Shown here piece after piece: positions 10,201 through 24,100 of a stretch of DNA of 64,000 bases. This stretch comes from Sphagnum magellanicum. Taxonomy: Eukaryota; Streptophyta; Sphagnopsida; Sphagnales; Sphagnaceae. The DNA is taken from contig CM038910.1 of assembly GCA_021904315.1 (NCBI GenBank), positions 21,958,256 to 22,022,255 on the forward strand. The letters are read 5' to 3'. Numbering within the stretch: the stretch's first letter is position 1; every line of letters begins with the position of its first letter. The notes below the pieces were generated by a model. The model was given only the letters and a program-made list of their open reading frames with translations, did no database searches and had not been told where the DNA came from. A program made the position numbers and the translations under genes.

Positions 10201-13134
10201 TGTGTCCAGAACCTTACTCCTTTCCTAATTTATCCCTGGAGGCCTGGAGGGAACAAAAGTGTCTTGTTTTCAGTGTTTCTAAAGCGTAAGCATCTAAATT
10301 TGCATAAAATGCATTTAATGCATGAAATACAGTCTATCCACCTAATAGGCTGTAGTAGCCACAAATCTGAGTTTGGGAACTGTAAACATTAGAACTATAC
10401 AAGCAACAGACATTTCAAGCTCTGAACCCTCGTGTTGCGTGTCCTGGTTTAGAATATGCACGCTGGGTGTAATTGTAATAGAGGAACATACTTACACCGT
10501 GTGTATAACGTTGGATATATAAAGTGTAAGTATATAATCAGTGTAATTGTAAGTTAACATTCGTGGTGTTGTAAAACAAATGCACATACATGTAGAGTAA
10601 TAGCCATGCAAAACAATGTAAATCAACAAATACACATGAAATTAAAAATTATGAAGTGCAAAACACATGGACATGGTTTTTTTTCATGAATTTTGACAAA
10701 TACACTTTAATAATGAAGTACATGTAGTGATTACAAAAGTCAAGCATGCACTGCAACATAAAATGCATCCATTTGATTGACACATTACAAAATACAGATG
10801 TCAATGAGCATATTGGGGTCGAATCAAAATACACTAACTATTTGCACAGGCTTATGCACACCCACAATTTATTTACACTAGCTTATGTAAATGTATGTGC
10901 AAATGTTACACTACCTACATGTAAGTGTAAATATGTATGACTCTTGTTCTATAAATAAAATAATTTACAAATACAGAGTTATACATGGCCATTTCCACTC
11001 ACAAGATTTGTCAGAAAAAAACATGTTGGGCAAGTATATGATTAACCACATGTACCAATACAACAATGGTTGGGGGGGGCGGGGGGGGAGATCAAATTGG
11101 GACATAGACAAATTGATAACTTTATATATTGATATAATCAAATATATAATTTTTAGATATTGGAAATCACAATAAAAGTTCATTTCAAACAAAAGAAATA
11201 ATCATTAATAAAATCAGGATCAACCACACGCATTTTGATTCATGAGATCGTGATCTAAACCATATTGTTTGTATATCTTCCAAAACTATGATTATGGGAA
11301 TTTAATTTTGTTGCAAACTATATAACTTGTGTTTTATTTTTCAGCAAGCTTACACATCCCAGGGACAAAAAAAGTGGAGGTGAGAATGATACAAAAGGAC
11401 TTTTTGGAAAAAAAAGGCCCAAGTCACCAGATTATGAGGAAACAAAATTTGAGGTTGCCATATTTTGACAGTAGGTTCCAATATGTCACCAAAAATGTTG
11501 AAGGAATCCCAAAAAATCTACTTTCCTCTCTAACATGTAACCAAGTTTTCTGAGTCCTCTTGTGGATGATCGGCAACTCACCGACCTCACAAAATTGAAA
11601 AAGAAGAAGAATGTAACCATCTTAAATCTATAAACTCCAACTCCATGGCTATATACTTTTCACCTCCAACCCTTACCAGCCCTATGACAATGTAAAAGAC
11701 ACATGGCAATGAGTAATGAAGGTATTCTCTCATACATCCCTTGATATTAACTAATCTAATATACTTTATAATCCCTTGAACTATCATACCCTAGAGTATT
11801 GACCAATGTTGACCAGTTCTTACTTTTCAAGAGAACCTTCATTCCCAATTCAAACTCTTTTAAAAATTTGAAAAAATCCTTCCATTTTGATTCAAGGATT
11901 TTAAAAGATTTGATAGAACCTCCAGTCTAGTTCTGGAATGAGTTCTTCACATTTCAAGACCCTTGGTTCTGGGTTTCTTAAAAAAACAAAATCTTAGCTG
12001 GGTCCAGTTCCAAACCAGATCCAGTTCCACTTACCTATGCATACTCAAAACTGTTTTTTTCCTTTTTATTAGCATTGTACCACCAATAAAATTTGACCAC
12101 CTATATTAATTACATGACTAAACTCGCAAAAGAATAATCATATTACTAATTGATTAATTTCTATTTTTTAATTTCAAAGTAAGAACTACATATCCAATGC
12201 CCACCCCCGCCCCAAATTATTATTGATAAATTGTCACTGGTACTATTCAAAACCTTGATTTTTTTCCTCACACTATAATATGTCTAACCCCATTCAAGAA
12301 ATAAATAATATTTTTTATTTTATTTTCAGAACCTGTAAAATTAAAATGTATAAAAATTTCAGATTCAGAACTTGAATAAACTAGGTTATGGGCCAGTTTC
12401 AGTTTTGGGTCCAGTTCTAGCCAAAGGCCTATGTCAATTCCAGTTTTTGGGTGGTTCCCTTCAATTCGAATTCCAGTTTTGAAAAAAAATCAGGATTTTG
12501 AACCAACAGTCTGAGTACCCAATAATCAGACCAAGAACTCGAACCAACCAAAAACCGAAACTGACCAACATTGGTATCGAACTCAAGATTTCATATTCAA
12601 ATACCCAAATGGTCCTTAATACCATTACCTATATATTATGTCACATATCAGTCAACAAACATAGACACGCCCATAACTGCACTAAAGCTTATGATGATAG
12701 TGACGGATGGAGTTCTACCAAAGTCTACGAATGGAGGGCAAAGACTCCCAGCTTCCAAGTTGAAACTTCAAACGTCACCGCTTTACAAATAGGTCATTCT
12801 AGGTTACTAGTCACTACCATATTATCATAGCAATGCATGGAGTGATCAAGCCGCTGGCCCAAGGAATGTGTGTAGAAACTTTTGTAAAATTTTCAGAAAA
12901 GTCACCCTGTCTTTGAGCCTAGTATCCCTTTAAACTTTGTTTCATCCCCAATTTGAGTGTAGGCGGAAAGTGAGTGAAATTGGGCATAATTTAATGAAAC
13001 TGGATATTAAGTCACAAAATTTGCAGGATTTTATTTTGAAAGACTTGGTTCAATGAGGAATATTAAAAGTAGTGAAGGCGCTGGTAAGGCACATCCATTG
13101 CAAAAAGAACAAACCACAAAGAGGGGGGGGGGAC
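10200..13134. other. no gene recognised; AT-rich with a GGTTCCAGTTC-rich patch
   Basis: Only short frames without coding character occur. At 11930-12480 short degenerate repeats of the GGGTCCAGTTCC type recur, a simple-repeat-like texture. G runs interrupted by one C lie at 11072-11088, and ten G at 13123-13132 sit just outside the Gypsy 5' LTR. Confidence 0.4.
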
Positions 13135-13774
13135 TGTGACATTCCCTTTGGGCAAGTCCACCTTGCCCAAAGTGGAACCCACGTCGGGACTACCATGGTT
13201 GGACACCATGGCAATGTAGGATGCTAAGCCATGATGAGTTGGGGTTCGATTCTTCAACTCATCTTACAAGGCTGGGCTGTGGGGTTCTAGGAACATTGCT
13301 CAAGCCAAGCAAGGCTTGTGTCAAAGTGAACTCAAGATAGTTTCTTGGGGCATCATACAGTTGTCTAAGGCAACATTTGGTGTCATCTTGCAAAAACCTT
13401 TTAGTGCAACCCTAGGGTTGTCCGAAGGCAACACCACATGTTGCTCCACATTTCCATTTGGTACAACTTGGTGTTGTCTCGAAGACAACTTTGTGTCATC
13501 TTGAGACATCCATTAAATGTTATTTCTTGAGATGCCTTGATTCAACTTCGGGTTTTTTCAGGAGCTAGCTCTTGTGGGAGGGTCCGCATTAAAGTAAGTC
13601 ATAGTTCATTTTAACGAATCTAACATAAGTAGTGAATCAAGTCTAAAAACAGCTGAAATATTTTAAGTTAACCTAATGTGTTGTGGAATTCGTATGTTGT
13701 TAAAGATTAGGCGTTAAAAGGTGTGCAAAACATGTGGTCATGGGAGCATGAGGGACAAACAAAGGGGCATCTCA
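13135..13774 (+). repeat. 5' LTR of the Gypsy element
   Basis: It begins TGTGACATTCCC and ends CATCTCA, about 640 bp. It aligns with 18277-18854 along its length (shared CACCTTGCCCAAAGTG, GGACACCATGG and GAGTTGGGGTT) and less closely with 46691-47350. No clean 5-bp target duplication is visible around the element. Confidence 0.8.
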
Positions 13775-13776
13775 AT

Positions 13777-13791
13777 TGGTATCAAAGTAAG
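13777..13791 (+). promoter_or_regulatory. primer-binding site, initiator tRNA-Met type
   Basis: TGGTATCAAAG lies two bases after the LTR end. It is a near match to the TGGTATCAGAGC site that many plant retrotransposons use with initiator tRNA-Met. It confirms the element's orientation and the LTR border. Confidence 0.75.
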
Positions 13792-15239
13792 ATTTTGAAT
13801 TGGCAACTAAAGCATGAAGGGTAAAAAGAAAGTGGGCAAACTAAAAACCTCATTCAAATGGCCCAAATGAATTGAACAATGATGATTTGGTAGTTTTAAA
13901 AAACAAATCAAAAGTGGTCAAAGCCTTGCAAGAAAAGTTATTACAACAAAATGAAGCCAACAAAGGCTTGTTGAAAACCTTGATTAAGGAAAATGAACCT
14001 AAATCAATGGGAGCAACAAAAAGTGATGTTGTCAATAAAACCATTAAAATTCAAACCCCATAGCCCTTTACAAGGAAGGACATGAGGTCCAAGAAAGTAA
14101 TGCAATGGGCACTCGAAGTGAAGGCCTATTTTGAAACCCAAATGATTGTCACAAATTAATAATCAACATAGTATGGCCCAATCTTTGCTTTGAAACCATG
14201 TTTTAGCATGATGGTGCAAAAGGACATGGAGTTAGATTTATTGACAACCTTGGCTTAGAATGATTTTAAGACCAAGTTGAATGAAAAGTTCACCTCACAT
14301 AATTAGATTTTGAAAGATGGGCATGAATTTTTCAACTTGCATCAAGGAAAAAAACCTAAATCATTGATGCAATATGTTCAAATGTTCAATGTGTTGTTAC
14401 ACCTTATTTAAATGAAAGAAGAATATTCACATAAAGTCACATGTCTCAGGGCTTGCAACCTTGGGCTTGTAAGTTTATCCTTCAAAGAAATGAAGTTTTA
14501 AATTCATGCAAAAAAATGATTAACTTAGAAGTTGAGTATTAAGCTAACATAAATGGAATAAGTATTCATCTAGTCTCTTTAGAGGAATGTGTGTAAATGA
14601 ATTTAGTGATAAAGCAATCATGAAAGGGATCAGCCTATGGTTTGCTTGTATTTCAAACACATTTAATAAATTTTCGGATGTTCTAATGGATGGACTTCTT
14701 GACAAATTGTCTCCTTGTCATGATTTTGATCACGAAATTGAAGTGGCCAAGGTTGGCATTAGGCCTTTTAAAGCTCCTTATAGACTTAACCAAAGGGAGT
14801 TTGAAAAACTTTAAAATCAAATAAATGAATAAATGGAAAGATGCTATAAGAAGCCAAGTAAGTAGCCTTAGGGAGCCCTAATGTTGTTTGTGGCCAAAAA
14901 GATGGCAAGTTGTGAAATGTGCATTGATTATTGTGTTTTAAACAAAATAACCATAAAGAACAACTATTTTTTCCCCAAATCTATGGCTTGTTTGATTATA
15001 TAAATGGGGTTTATTACTTCAATTGAATGGACTTCAAGTTGAAGTACTATCAAATTTGCATTAGAGGATGTAGATGTTGAAAAAATAAGCATGAAGGCCA
15101 ATTATGATTTTTATAAGTTCTTAGTTATATCGTTCAAAGTGTGCAATGTGCCATTAACTTTCACCACACTTATTAATTTTGTTTTTCATGGCAAGTTAAA
15201 CAAATTCGTCAACATTTATATTGATCATAAGGTTAAATC

Positions 15240-15850
15240 AAGACAAATAAACAAACATATTTTTTTATAATTTATTTGTTAACTTGACAAATTTTAGCAA
15301 TGAAATCTAACATAACATCATTATACATTTCATGTTTTTAATTGCATGATGAAAAATAAGATACTTCTTCATTATTGTGCGCTCATTTTCAAATTTCACA
15401 TTGTAAAAGTAAGTTGAAAGTAAACTTTCCTAAACAAATAGTTTTTGAAATCTATTTTTTACAATGTAACATTTATTTAAAATATGTGTCACCAAATATG
15501 TTTTAACATGGAAAAACTAGATTTTTTTCAATTCCTTATTTGAGTGCACAATGATTTTTATATTTTATTGCACATTTATTTCATTAGATATCATAATGAA
15601 AAAGAATATTAAACACCACATTAAGTAATCAATTTCAAAAGAAATTTTTTAACTTTTATTATTCAATTTTTTCAAATTTTATAATCAAAGTATATTAAAC
15701 TCAATGGAAAGAAAAATAATTTCATAATGAAACTTGAATCTATTTTGAGTTTATTTTCTAGTACTTATATCAAAAGTTTTTTTATTTTCTAATTCACTTT
15801 TAGTTCATCAATTTTTTTCATATATTTTACCACCCTTCACCAACATCTTA
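15240..15850. mobile_element. probable insertion nested in the Gypsy RT region
   Basis: RT-like sequence ends near 15240 with a degenerate catalytic-loop segment (FVNIYIDH) and resumes near 15865 with the segment that normally follows about ten residues later (EHAQYLKYVLQ). The roughly 600 bases between are AT-rich and non-coding. No clear terminal repeat or target duplication could be assigned, so the family is unknown. Confidence 0.5.
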
Positions 15851-18266
15851 GTTTATTTTAAGTTGACAAAAGAACATGCCCAATATTTAAAGTATGTTTT
15901 GCAAGAGTTTTAAAATGATAAAATTTTAAATGCTAAACTTCAAATGAAGAACAAATTTGTTAAATTGGAAATGGACTTCATAGGAAATGTGTTGTTTCAA
16001 GCTTAATTGTGAAGCTTGACCCAAAAAAAGTTCAAGCTATCAAAGTTGGCAAACTCTAACCATCTCCAATAAGGTAAAATCTTTCATTGGGTTGGTCAAC
16101 TTTTATATGAAGATTATAAAAGACTTTTCAAGGTTGACTAAGCTACTCTTCAACCTCCTCAAAAGGGAGTTGTCATTCAAATAGCGAAATGAATAACAAA
16201 AAATGTTTTAAAAATTGGAGGGAAAACTTTCAATGGCCTTTGTGTTGAATACCCTAACTTTTCCAAGCCATTTGAAGTTCACACAAATGCAAATGAATTT
16301 ACAATTAGAGGGGTGTTGTTGTAAAATGGGGATTATATCACCTTTGAAATTAAGAAAATTAATGAAGGCCCAATTAAAATGGCCAATTCATGAAAAAAAT
16401 TGTTTGACATCATGGTGAATTGCTTCAAGACTTGGCAACAATATTTAAGGTCACAAAAGACTAAGGTTTTTAACAATGTGTCATTGGGGTACTTTGAAAA
16501 ACAACCGAGGGCCTTTGCAAAATAGTTACATTGGCATAAGACCTAAACATCTACGGACATTGAGTTGATCCATAAATTGGGTTAAAATAATGTGTTATTT
16601 GATGTCTTGTATCACAAGGAGGAATACCAAGAAGAATCGTTTATGGGGCCTATTCAAATCCTTACATGTTTGTGAACAAAAATGACATTGAGTGCAGAAT
16701 AAAAAAAGGTACGTGAAAAATCACTTATTTCATGTGCTTCGGAAGAAAATTGTGCATGAAAATCATGTAAAAAAAGCATGATGTACCAATTGTCAGACAT
16801 CATGGTGAAAAGACCACAATAACTACTTTCAACAAAAACTTCTATTGGTTTAAAATGAAAAAAAACATGGAACACTATGTGCACACTTGTGCGAAATGCC
16901 AAAACACCAAATTGGTGTATAAAAAGAAGTTCAAGTTATATAGACCCTTATTGAATTTGGCAAGTCCATTTTAAATTGTCTCAATGGACTTCATGACATG
17001 TCTTCTAAAGCACAACAAGGAAAAAATTGTCATTATGGTGGTGGTAAAAGGTTTTCTAAATTGGCCAAGTTTCAACAAATTAAAATCATAACCAGAATAA
17101 AGAAGACAACAAAAAGCTTTTGGAGAAGGCACAAGCAAGTTATGAAAGACAAACCAATAAAACTCAAAAGCATATTGAATTCAAGATTAGTGACCTCATG
17201 TGATTAAACATTTGGGATTTTAAGATGCCCAAAACCTTGGCAAGTCAATTTGTATTGAAGTACATTAGTCCCTACAAGATGTGTTATATGTCTCACCCTA
17301 ATGTTTATACATTGTTGTTGCCAAGAACTTTTATGACACATCTAACCTTCCATGTGTGTAAGCCATTTAATGAAAACAAAAGGAGGTCAAATAGGAAGCA
17401 AGCCTATCACTCAAGTTTTGACTCATTGAGCATAGGTTTGTAGAAGAAGTTGAATGTATTGTGGATGTAAAACAAACTAGATGTTTGGGCAAATAATATT
17501 TGGTCAAGTCGAAAGGATGCCAATTGCCAATTGAAGGAAACAACATGGGTGAAACTCACATTGTTAGATCATTTACCTAAAATGATAGAAAGGTTGAACT
17601 TTTGTACGAAGGCATGAGGTGGAGTACAAGAAGACACACAAGAACAAAAATGCTTTCCCAAATTCAACTAAGTGTTTATAGGGGCATCAACTTTCAAAAG
17701 TGAAAATGAAAGCTTGAAAACTCTCAAATGTTGAACATCTTGAAAATAAGGTGCACAAGTCATAACTCAAAGATGAATTGGAAGGTCAAGTTGTTTGAAA
17801 AGCTAATCCATGGAAGGATGAAGTGGAAGGTTGAATTGAAATAATAGCAACCAATAAAAATGGACTTTGAAAATTAAACTTTAAAAAAAAATTCTCAAAG
17901 GCCTAATCAAGCAAAATTTGAGTAATGATGCATGCAAACTAAATGACATGCCTTTGAACTAAGAATAAGCTTGTGGAGGTAAAGTTTCCAATGGCCATTC
18001 ATGACCCATGTTGAATGGGTAAAGGGGTTTGAACTATTAAAAAAATTGGTTCAACTTCATTTGTTGGCTTGTTTAACATCAAGTAATGATGACAGGCACA
18101 TGTGATGCCTAATATTCCTCTTGTGATGAACTTTTAGGACTTATCACAAATCATATTGAAGTCAAGAAATAATTAATCCCAAATGACTTTTGGTTACAAC
18201 ATGGTAAACTTGGGCTTGGTGTGTAGCAAAATGTCCAAGAACATCAATAAGTATGTTTACCTCCAT

Positions 18267-18276
18267 AAGGTGGAGG
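18267..18276 (+). other. polypurine tract
   Basis: AAGGTGGAGG lies directly before the TG of the 3' LTR, where plus-strand priming is expected. It supports the LTR border and the plus orientation. Confidence 0.65.
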
Positions 18277-18854
18277 TGAATAACATGCCCCTTTGGGAGA
18301 ATTCACCTTGCCCAAAGTGAACCCCGTGCTAGGACCACCGTGGTGGGACACCATGGTGACATAAGAAACTAACCATGGTGAGTTGGGGTTTGACTCCCAA
18401 CCTCATCTTATTAGGTTGTAGGGTTGTGGGAACATGGCTTGGGGTAAGTAGGGCTTGTCTTTGGGTGAACTCAAAGTAGTTACTTGGAGGCAATAAAGAA
18501 TTGTTTTGGGGTGTCATTTGATGTTGCCTTACAAAACCCTTTCAGGGAAACCTTGCATTTCCTTTCAAGACAACCGGTGTTGTCCCAAGGATGACTTTGT
18601 GTTGTTTTGAAACATTCATTAAGTGTTGTCTCTTGGGATGCCTCGTGGCAACTTGGGGTTGTTCCGAGAGTTGATTCTTATGGGAAGGTCCACATTAGAC
18701 TAAGTTTTAGTGAGTTTTGACAAGTCTAGCCAAGAAAAGACTCCGGTCTAACCCAATGTGTCATGAGATGTGCAAGTTGCTAAGAGTTAGGTGTTAGAAG
18801 GTATGTGGAGCTTGAGGCCGCGGGAACACAAGGGACAAGCAAAGAGCCATCTCA
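18277..18854 (+). repeat. 3' LTR of the Gypsy element
   Basis: It begins TGAATAACATGCCCC after the polypurine tract and ends GCCATCTCA, like the 5' LTR. At about 578 bp it is shorter than the 5' copy because of several small length differences. Confidence 0.8.
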
Positions 18855-20900
18855 AGGGGGATGACCCTGGCCCATAAGAGTTCAAAGTAAATTGAGTTTT
18901 GACTTGCTCATATTCTCAAGTGAAGGTGGATGCAAAAGACTCAAAATCATTATTTTTTTGACATATCCATAGAAGTCCTTAACAATAAAGAGTATCATTT
19001 TTCCTTTACATAGTTTCATCTTACTCTGAAGTTATGTTAGGCGGCAGGCCTGTCAAGGGCACTAGTTGAATCTGATTTACTAATTGTGAATTGTCGACAA
19101 TATTGGATGTAGCACTGACTTTCAGTGGATGTTTGAAGGACATCCATCTATATGGCATGCTCAAGCCCAGGCCCCAGAGGCAAATTAGCTTGGTTTTGCA
19201 ACTAGATTTGCAAGTGGCTCTGACTTCAACACAGTATCAGGTCACCTATAGAAGTTGTTACCTGTAATAGCAGGTCTGTTGACCTGGTTCGAAGATTTTC
19301 CGAAGTCTGAATCGAAAGGAGGGTCAAATGCAAAGATATAAGGAAATCTGAAGATGGACTGGCAGCACAAATCTCCAAATCCAGAGGGGAAGTTAAAAAA
19401 TCATGGGGCCTGTGCCCTTGAGGGTCCATGGAGGACTCAAATAGTTTGTGTGGATTTTCCTTCAATTGCAATGGGGAAGGGACAAGAAGAAGAAACAAAA
19501 AACCAACTGTATGTCTGTTTCCTCTCCAGCTACTGTCTCCTTCAGGAAATGTACATCCACTATTTGGCCCATCATTATGAATGCCACCGAACATAATTAA
19601 TCTACGTACACAGATGACATCACAATTATAGAAGACAGATCAGCTCTGTGTACATTTTGGGCGCAAAAGATGAACCATTGCCATCCATCTCTTACTTGAA
19701 GCCCCACCATGTTCAATGTAAACTCACCACAATAATCACAGATCAAGCAATTATATAGATGTTGTTCTTCTGATTTGCTTCACCTCACATGTTTGAGGAT
19801 GATGGCCTTCACTTGCTAATAACAAAAGCAATATGTCTCAGGTTCCAGACAAGTCGTACTCCAGGTGGGCCTGCGTGAACAGGCCAGTTGTTGGGTAGCA
19901 GCATAATTTGGGGATGGAAACTGGGGCAAGGAGGTACCGCAGAACCTGCTCATGGGCAGTCCAGTCTGTATATGGAGCGAAGGAACATACGATCATATGG
20001 AAATGTCCAGTGCTGAGCGGGTACATTTGTTTGCCCAGGTTTTACCTTATGAGCATGATACCCAATACTACAGACTGGCTTATCTAGGAGCTTGGATTTA
20101 CTCCTGGCCTGCAAGTAGCTTTTTGTACTCAGCTTTCACCTGCTCTGAGGTAGGAATTTTTAGATGCCTAGACCCCTCAGATTTTGGGCCCAGTTTTTTT
20201 TTGGTGCAGAAGCTGGGATTTTTTTGGGCTTACAAACCTTGCTTTTGGTGAGTGGAAGAATGCCATCGAAGTTGCCTGTAATTATGGCTTTTGTCACAAA
20301 AATAGCATGTTAGCGGTTGTTTTTTAAGCATCAAGGTTTAGCTTTAGAGTGCTTTATGGACAATCACTTCCATGCAAAAATTAAAATAATAAGGTTAAAT
20401 AGCACGCCTATATCTGAAATGACTCAAAGTGCGTTTACTCCTACCAATTCACCAAAAGCATAAATTTCAAGATGCATATAAGCTTACCCAGCATGTGTAT
20501 AAAAAGCTTTCTACAAGGTAATGATACATCAATAGCTATAATTCTGAAATGCAGGTAAGGTTCTTGGATAGGGAGTCAAAGCCAATCTTGAGAAATCCAG
20601 AAAGGAAAGTCAAGGTGAACTTAAAATTTGGCGGGATTGGTTTGTGGTTGGTTTGTGTTTTCTATTCAAGCGGTATTCATGTATATAAGATGCCCTCCAA
20701 ATACACTACGAAATTTGTCTAAATGCTTCACTATGTATTGGTTCACAATGACACAAACTCTGTCTTTTTTCAACAACATTTCATGTAACCAATGATCTTC
20801 TTCCATCAGTAACACATGCCTATTTCCCTCTATTCAAATGTTTTGCTAGGCAAGGGGTGATTTGGCTTTGTAAGCAATTGCACCAACACAACCTATCTAA
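18855..20900. other. moderate-GC DNA, no gene recognised
   Basis: Between about 19020 and 20290 the DNA is less AT-rich and lacks obvious repeats. The two longest frames (19226-19594 minus, 19354-19596 plus) overlap head-on, have no known domain and are probably chance. It may be unique intronic or intergenic DNA. Confidence 0.4.
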
Positions 20901-20908
20901 CATCCTCT

Positions 20909-21118
20909 ATGGTGAATATAGGTTTGGTGATCACTCAAGTGCTCACCAAAACTATGTTCACCATCCTCTAAATGCATTGCCTAATCTACATTGAGCTCAT
21001 GTCATCAACTACATGGTGAATATAGGTTTGGTGATCACTCAAGTGATCACTAAAACTATGTTCACCATCCTCTATAATGCATCGCCTAATCTACATTGAA
21101 CTCATGTCAACAACTACA
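20909..21118 (+). repeat. tandem pair of 104-bp units, each with a hairpin
   Basis: The unit at 20909-21012 is repeated at 21013-21118 with only a handful of differences. Each unit opens with a near-palindrome: ATGGTGAATATAGGTTTGG and, after a few bases, its complement ending ACTATGTTCACCAT. The arms are about 24-27 bases with a very short loop. The high identity shows that the duplication is recent compared with neighbouring DNA. Confidence 0.8.
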
Positions 21119-21119
21119 T

Positions 21120-24100
21120 TGAAACATGGATAATTACAAGGCTTCTTAGCCTTATGTTTTGTTGGTTTTCAATGATTCCTTTTTTTTAGAATACTTTGGT
21201 TTCACCTTGGCACCCCTTTTTACATCAATACATGGGAACTTGCCTTTATGTTTTGAAACCAACTTATTGATCTTAAGGTTTTCAATTATTTCATTATGTC
21301 CATAGAAGAAAATGGTCATGAACTCATAATGTAATTCTTGATTCTCTTGCGAACATATTCAAAAACTGGAGTTTAACATGACACGTGCAAACCATCATCC
21401 TATGATAAAAAATATTTTCTAAAAAAATTACTTATATTTTGAGTGTGCCCATTAACCCATTTGGAGCTTCATTCTCATGTGTTTGGAAAGCATAACACAT
21501 TCACCAGGCTAGCAGAGGGGGTTATGCGTAAGGTAAAACCCCTAGGCCATGGGCTTTACCAGAATAAGGCCCACACAAGGTGGAGCTAAACAAGGGTCTG
21601 ATTATAGCAGCTGAAGGCTTTATTGAGCTTAATGACCATAGTGTTGATTGATTGATTTATTTATTGTTTTCCCTATATCTAGTGGGCATTATTGTAAGGA
21701 AAAAAAAATTCTACGAACTTCAAAAAATAGAATGCCCATTGCAGCATACATTTTGTTGTCTTAAATGCCCCATGAATAGTGGAAGAAAAAATGTGCTTTG
21801 TCAGGTGCACTCCAATTGCACTAAATAAAAGAGTGCAAGTATTTGCAATTTTTTGTACCCATTTTTTTCTAAATAATCAAAATCATTGATTTTTTAATAA
21901 AAAATTCTCCACAACAAGGAAGGTGGGCATCCCCACCAATTCAGGTGAAGGTTGAGGGACCTTTGTGCAATGCATCGTAGGCTTTCACCAGTGTGTTCTC
22001 ATATCAAGAAGATTTTGGATATGAACCTGGTTATGCATTAGGGCATAAGAAGAACCTATTAGTAGGCTAACAACTTTACCAAACAAAATTTGGGAACCTT
22101 ATTACTAGCTTTAGTCAAAAATGTCAAATCAAATTTACTTAAACAGTCAGGTTTAGGGTTTTCCAAAACCCATGGAAGGCTTAACATTATGTGTTGAACT
22201 CCAGTATGGCAAGCTTGTTATTCCAAAGGTTAGTGTTAGAGATTTATGGTTTATGAGTGCTTCCTTTGGAAATGACAGCACAAATTTGACAAAAATGATT
22301 TGACATTTAGGAGCCATATTGTTTGTTTCATGTGTTGTTGCCTACAGGAGCTTCACATGAAAAGGTGAATATTTTTCCTTTTTTTATTCATGTTTTTTTG
22401 TGTTTGTTCTATGTGTTCCTTTGTCCTCAATGTTCTTTTGATTTTAGTGTTTACTCATTTACTCTCTAGATATGGACAAGCTTGAGTTATTTAACTCATT
22501 TACATATGATTTTCATAATTTAAGATTTGTTAATCAAATTGTCAATTCTCTGGAGACATCTATGGTTTTGGAGGAAGTTTTGTAGGCCAAAAATATTGTT
22601 AATGAAAAGTGATGAATTGAAGAGGAAGCAATGCTTGATGCAACTTGTCGCCAATTAGAACTTTGGGTTTTGTTTCACTATGCAACATCTAATCATGGGC
22701 CATTTTGATGTTGAATGGTAATATCATCATAGTCAACATGCAAGTGATGTAGTTCATGTTCTAAAAATTACAAGTTCTCATAGTTCAACCAACTCTCAAA
22801 TGGTTTTGTAGGTTACAACCAAGACCATGGTATCATGGCCATTAAAAAACATGTTAAATTGATGAGCATGGCTTGGATTTGGTGAAGTACTCAATGCATA
22901 AAAGTACCTTAACAAGTAGAGATAGTGGCAAATGGCACAAGTGTAAGTCAAGGGCATTTGTTACACCTTCAACCATCACAAATTTCTTTAGAAATGTGAG
23001 ACCTTACAAAAAATGCCACATTGTTCAAATTGGATTCATTAAAAACCTTGTATTGATGATTGTTAAAAGCTACATAACATTGTCTATTGTAAAAAGCCCC
23101 TAGTTGAAAAAAATGATGCATCTTTATGGTTAAAGGTGTAAATAGAATAACACAAGCCACACCCACCCCTTGGGTGATTGCTTATTGGATGTTTAATTTG
23201 GAATTTTTTAGAATATTTTGAGCAAAAATGTTTTAAAAAATCTTGAAAAATTTTGAAATTTTTCATCACACTATTATGTTATGGTTTACATTAAAAATTT
23301 GTTAAATATATGTCCTTTTCAAAAAAAATCAAGTCCATTTATAAGTCTTTTTATTGTTAAAAAGCATTGGCCATGGTTATAGTGATTTGAAAATGATTTT
23401 GAATATTTTTCATTCATTAAATTGATTTTAAACTTTTAGAATATATACACCAATACATTAAAAATAAAATTATGTAAAAGCAATTCCATTTGGAGTTCTT
23501 TGTTTTTTTCAAAAATGTTAAATACACAAAATCAAACACTAGTTTCACTTGCTATGTTATGTTTTAGTGTGACTGCACCTTCAAATCCAATTTCTTTCTT
23601 GGAAACAACTTGTTTGTGAATATTTTATTGCTATATTGTTGAAAACTATGGAAATGTATGTGTTTCATGCCCTTGCTCAATGTGTAATTATGACCACAAC
23701 ATTTGATTTGTGAATGTCAAGGTTAGGTTATGACACTTTTGGATTGGTTATTAATTTTGGTAACCAAGCTTGAATTCCTACCACATAATTATTAGATTGT
23801 TTGAAGCACCTAGAATACTTTTGGTGCAACTTTTACCAAAAAAATGAACTTTCTTTTCATTAAATTCAACTTGACAAATAAGGTTATTTTGTATGTTAAG
23901 AATGAAGGAGCCAATTTTAATTCTTTCACAATTCCCTTCATTTATGATGTGTCATGTGAGCCTCTATAGTTACACCTTAGCCATTTTGTGGTTTTTGTTT
24001 TAATCACATTATGTCAAAAGCATGTCAATATGGTACCAATGAAGTTAAGTTTAATGCAAGCATGAAGGAAGTTAGCTTGAAAGATGCCCAAGTTGTTTTT

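Larger units (their letters stand above)
13135..18854 (+). mobile_element. old Ty3/Gypsy LTR retrotransposon, complete in outline, broken
   Basis: LTRs at 13135-13774 and 18277-18854 flank an internal region read on the plus strand. Recognisable parts in order are a gag-like segment (14080-14480), the start of reverse transcriptase (around 14690-14810, KLSPCHDFDHEIE-type), further RT around 15000-15240 and again after about 15850, and an integrase region around 16850-17440. The coding part carries many breaks and is a fossil. About 600 bases of AT-rich DNA from about 15240 to 15850 fall within RT and look like a nested insertion. The LTRs differ at roughly a quarter of positions by eye, so insertion was tens of millions of years ago or more. 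Confidence 0.85.

Noticed and set aside
11072-11088. G8-C-G8 run as a G-quadruplex or regulatory site
   Set aside because: It is only two short runs, and homopolymer slippage is common here; no gene is nearby.
19226-19596. 122-residue minus frame and 80-residue plus frame
   Set aside because: They oppose each other with no domain, no splice context and no promoter; treated as chance frames in moderate-GC DNA.
20704-20717. CACTACGAAATTTG as a CACTA end
   Set aside because: No inverted partner or target duplication was found within several kilobases; CACTA alone is common by chance.
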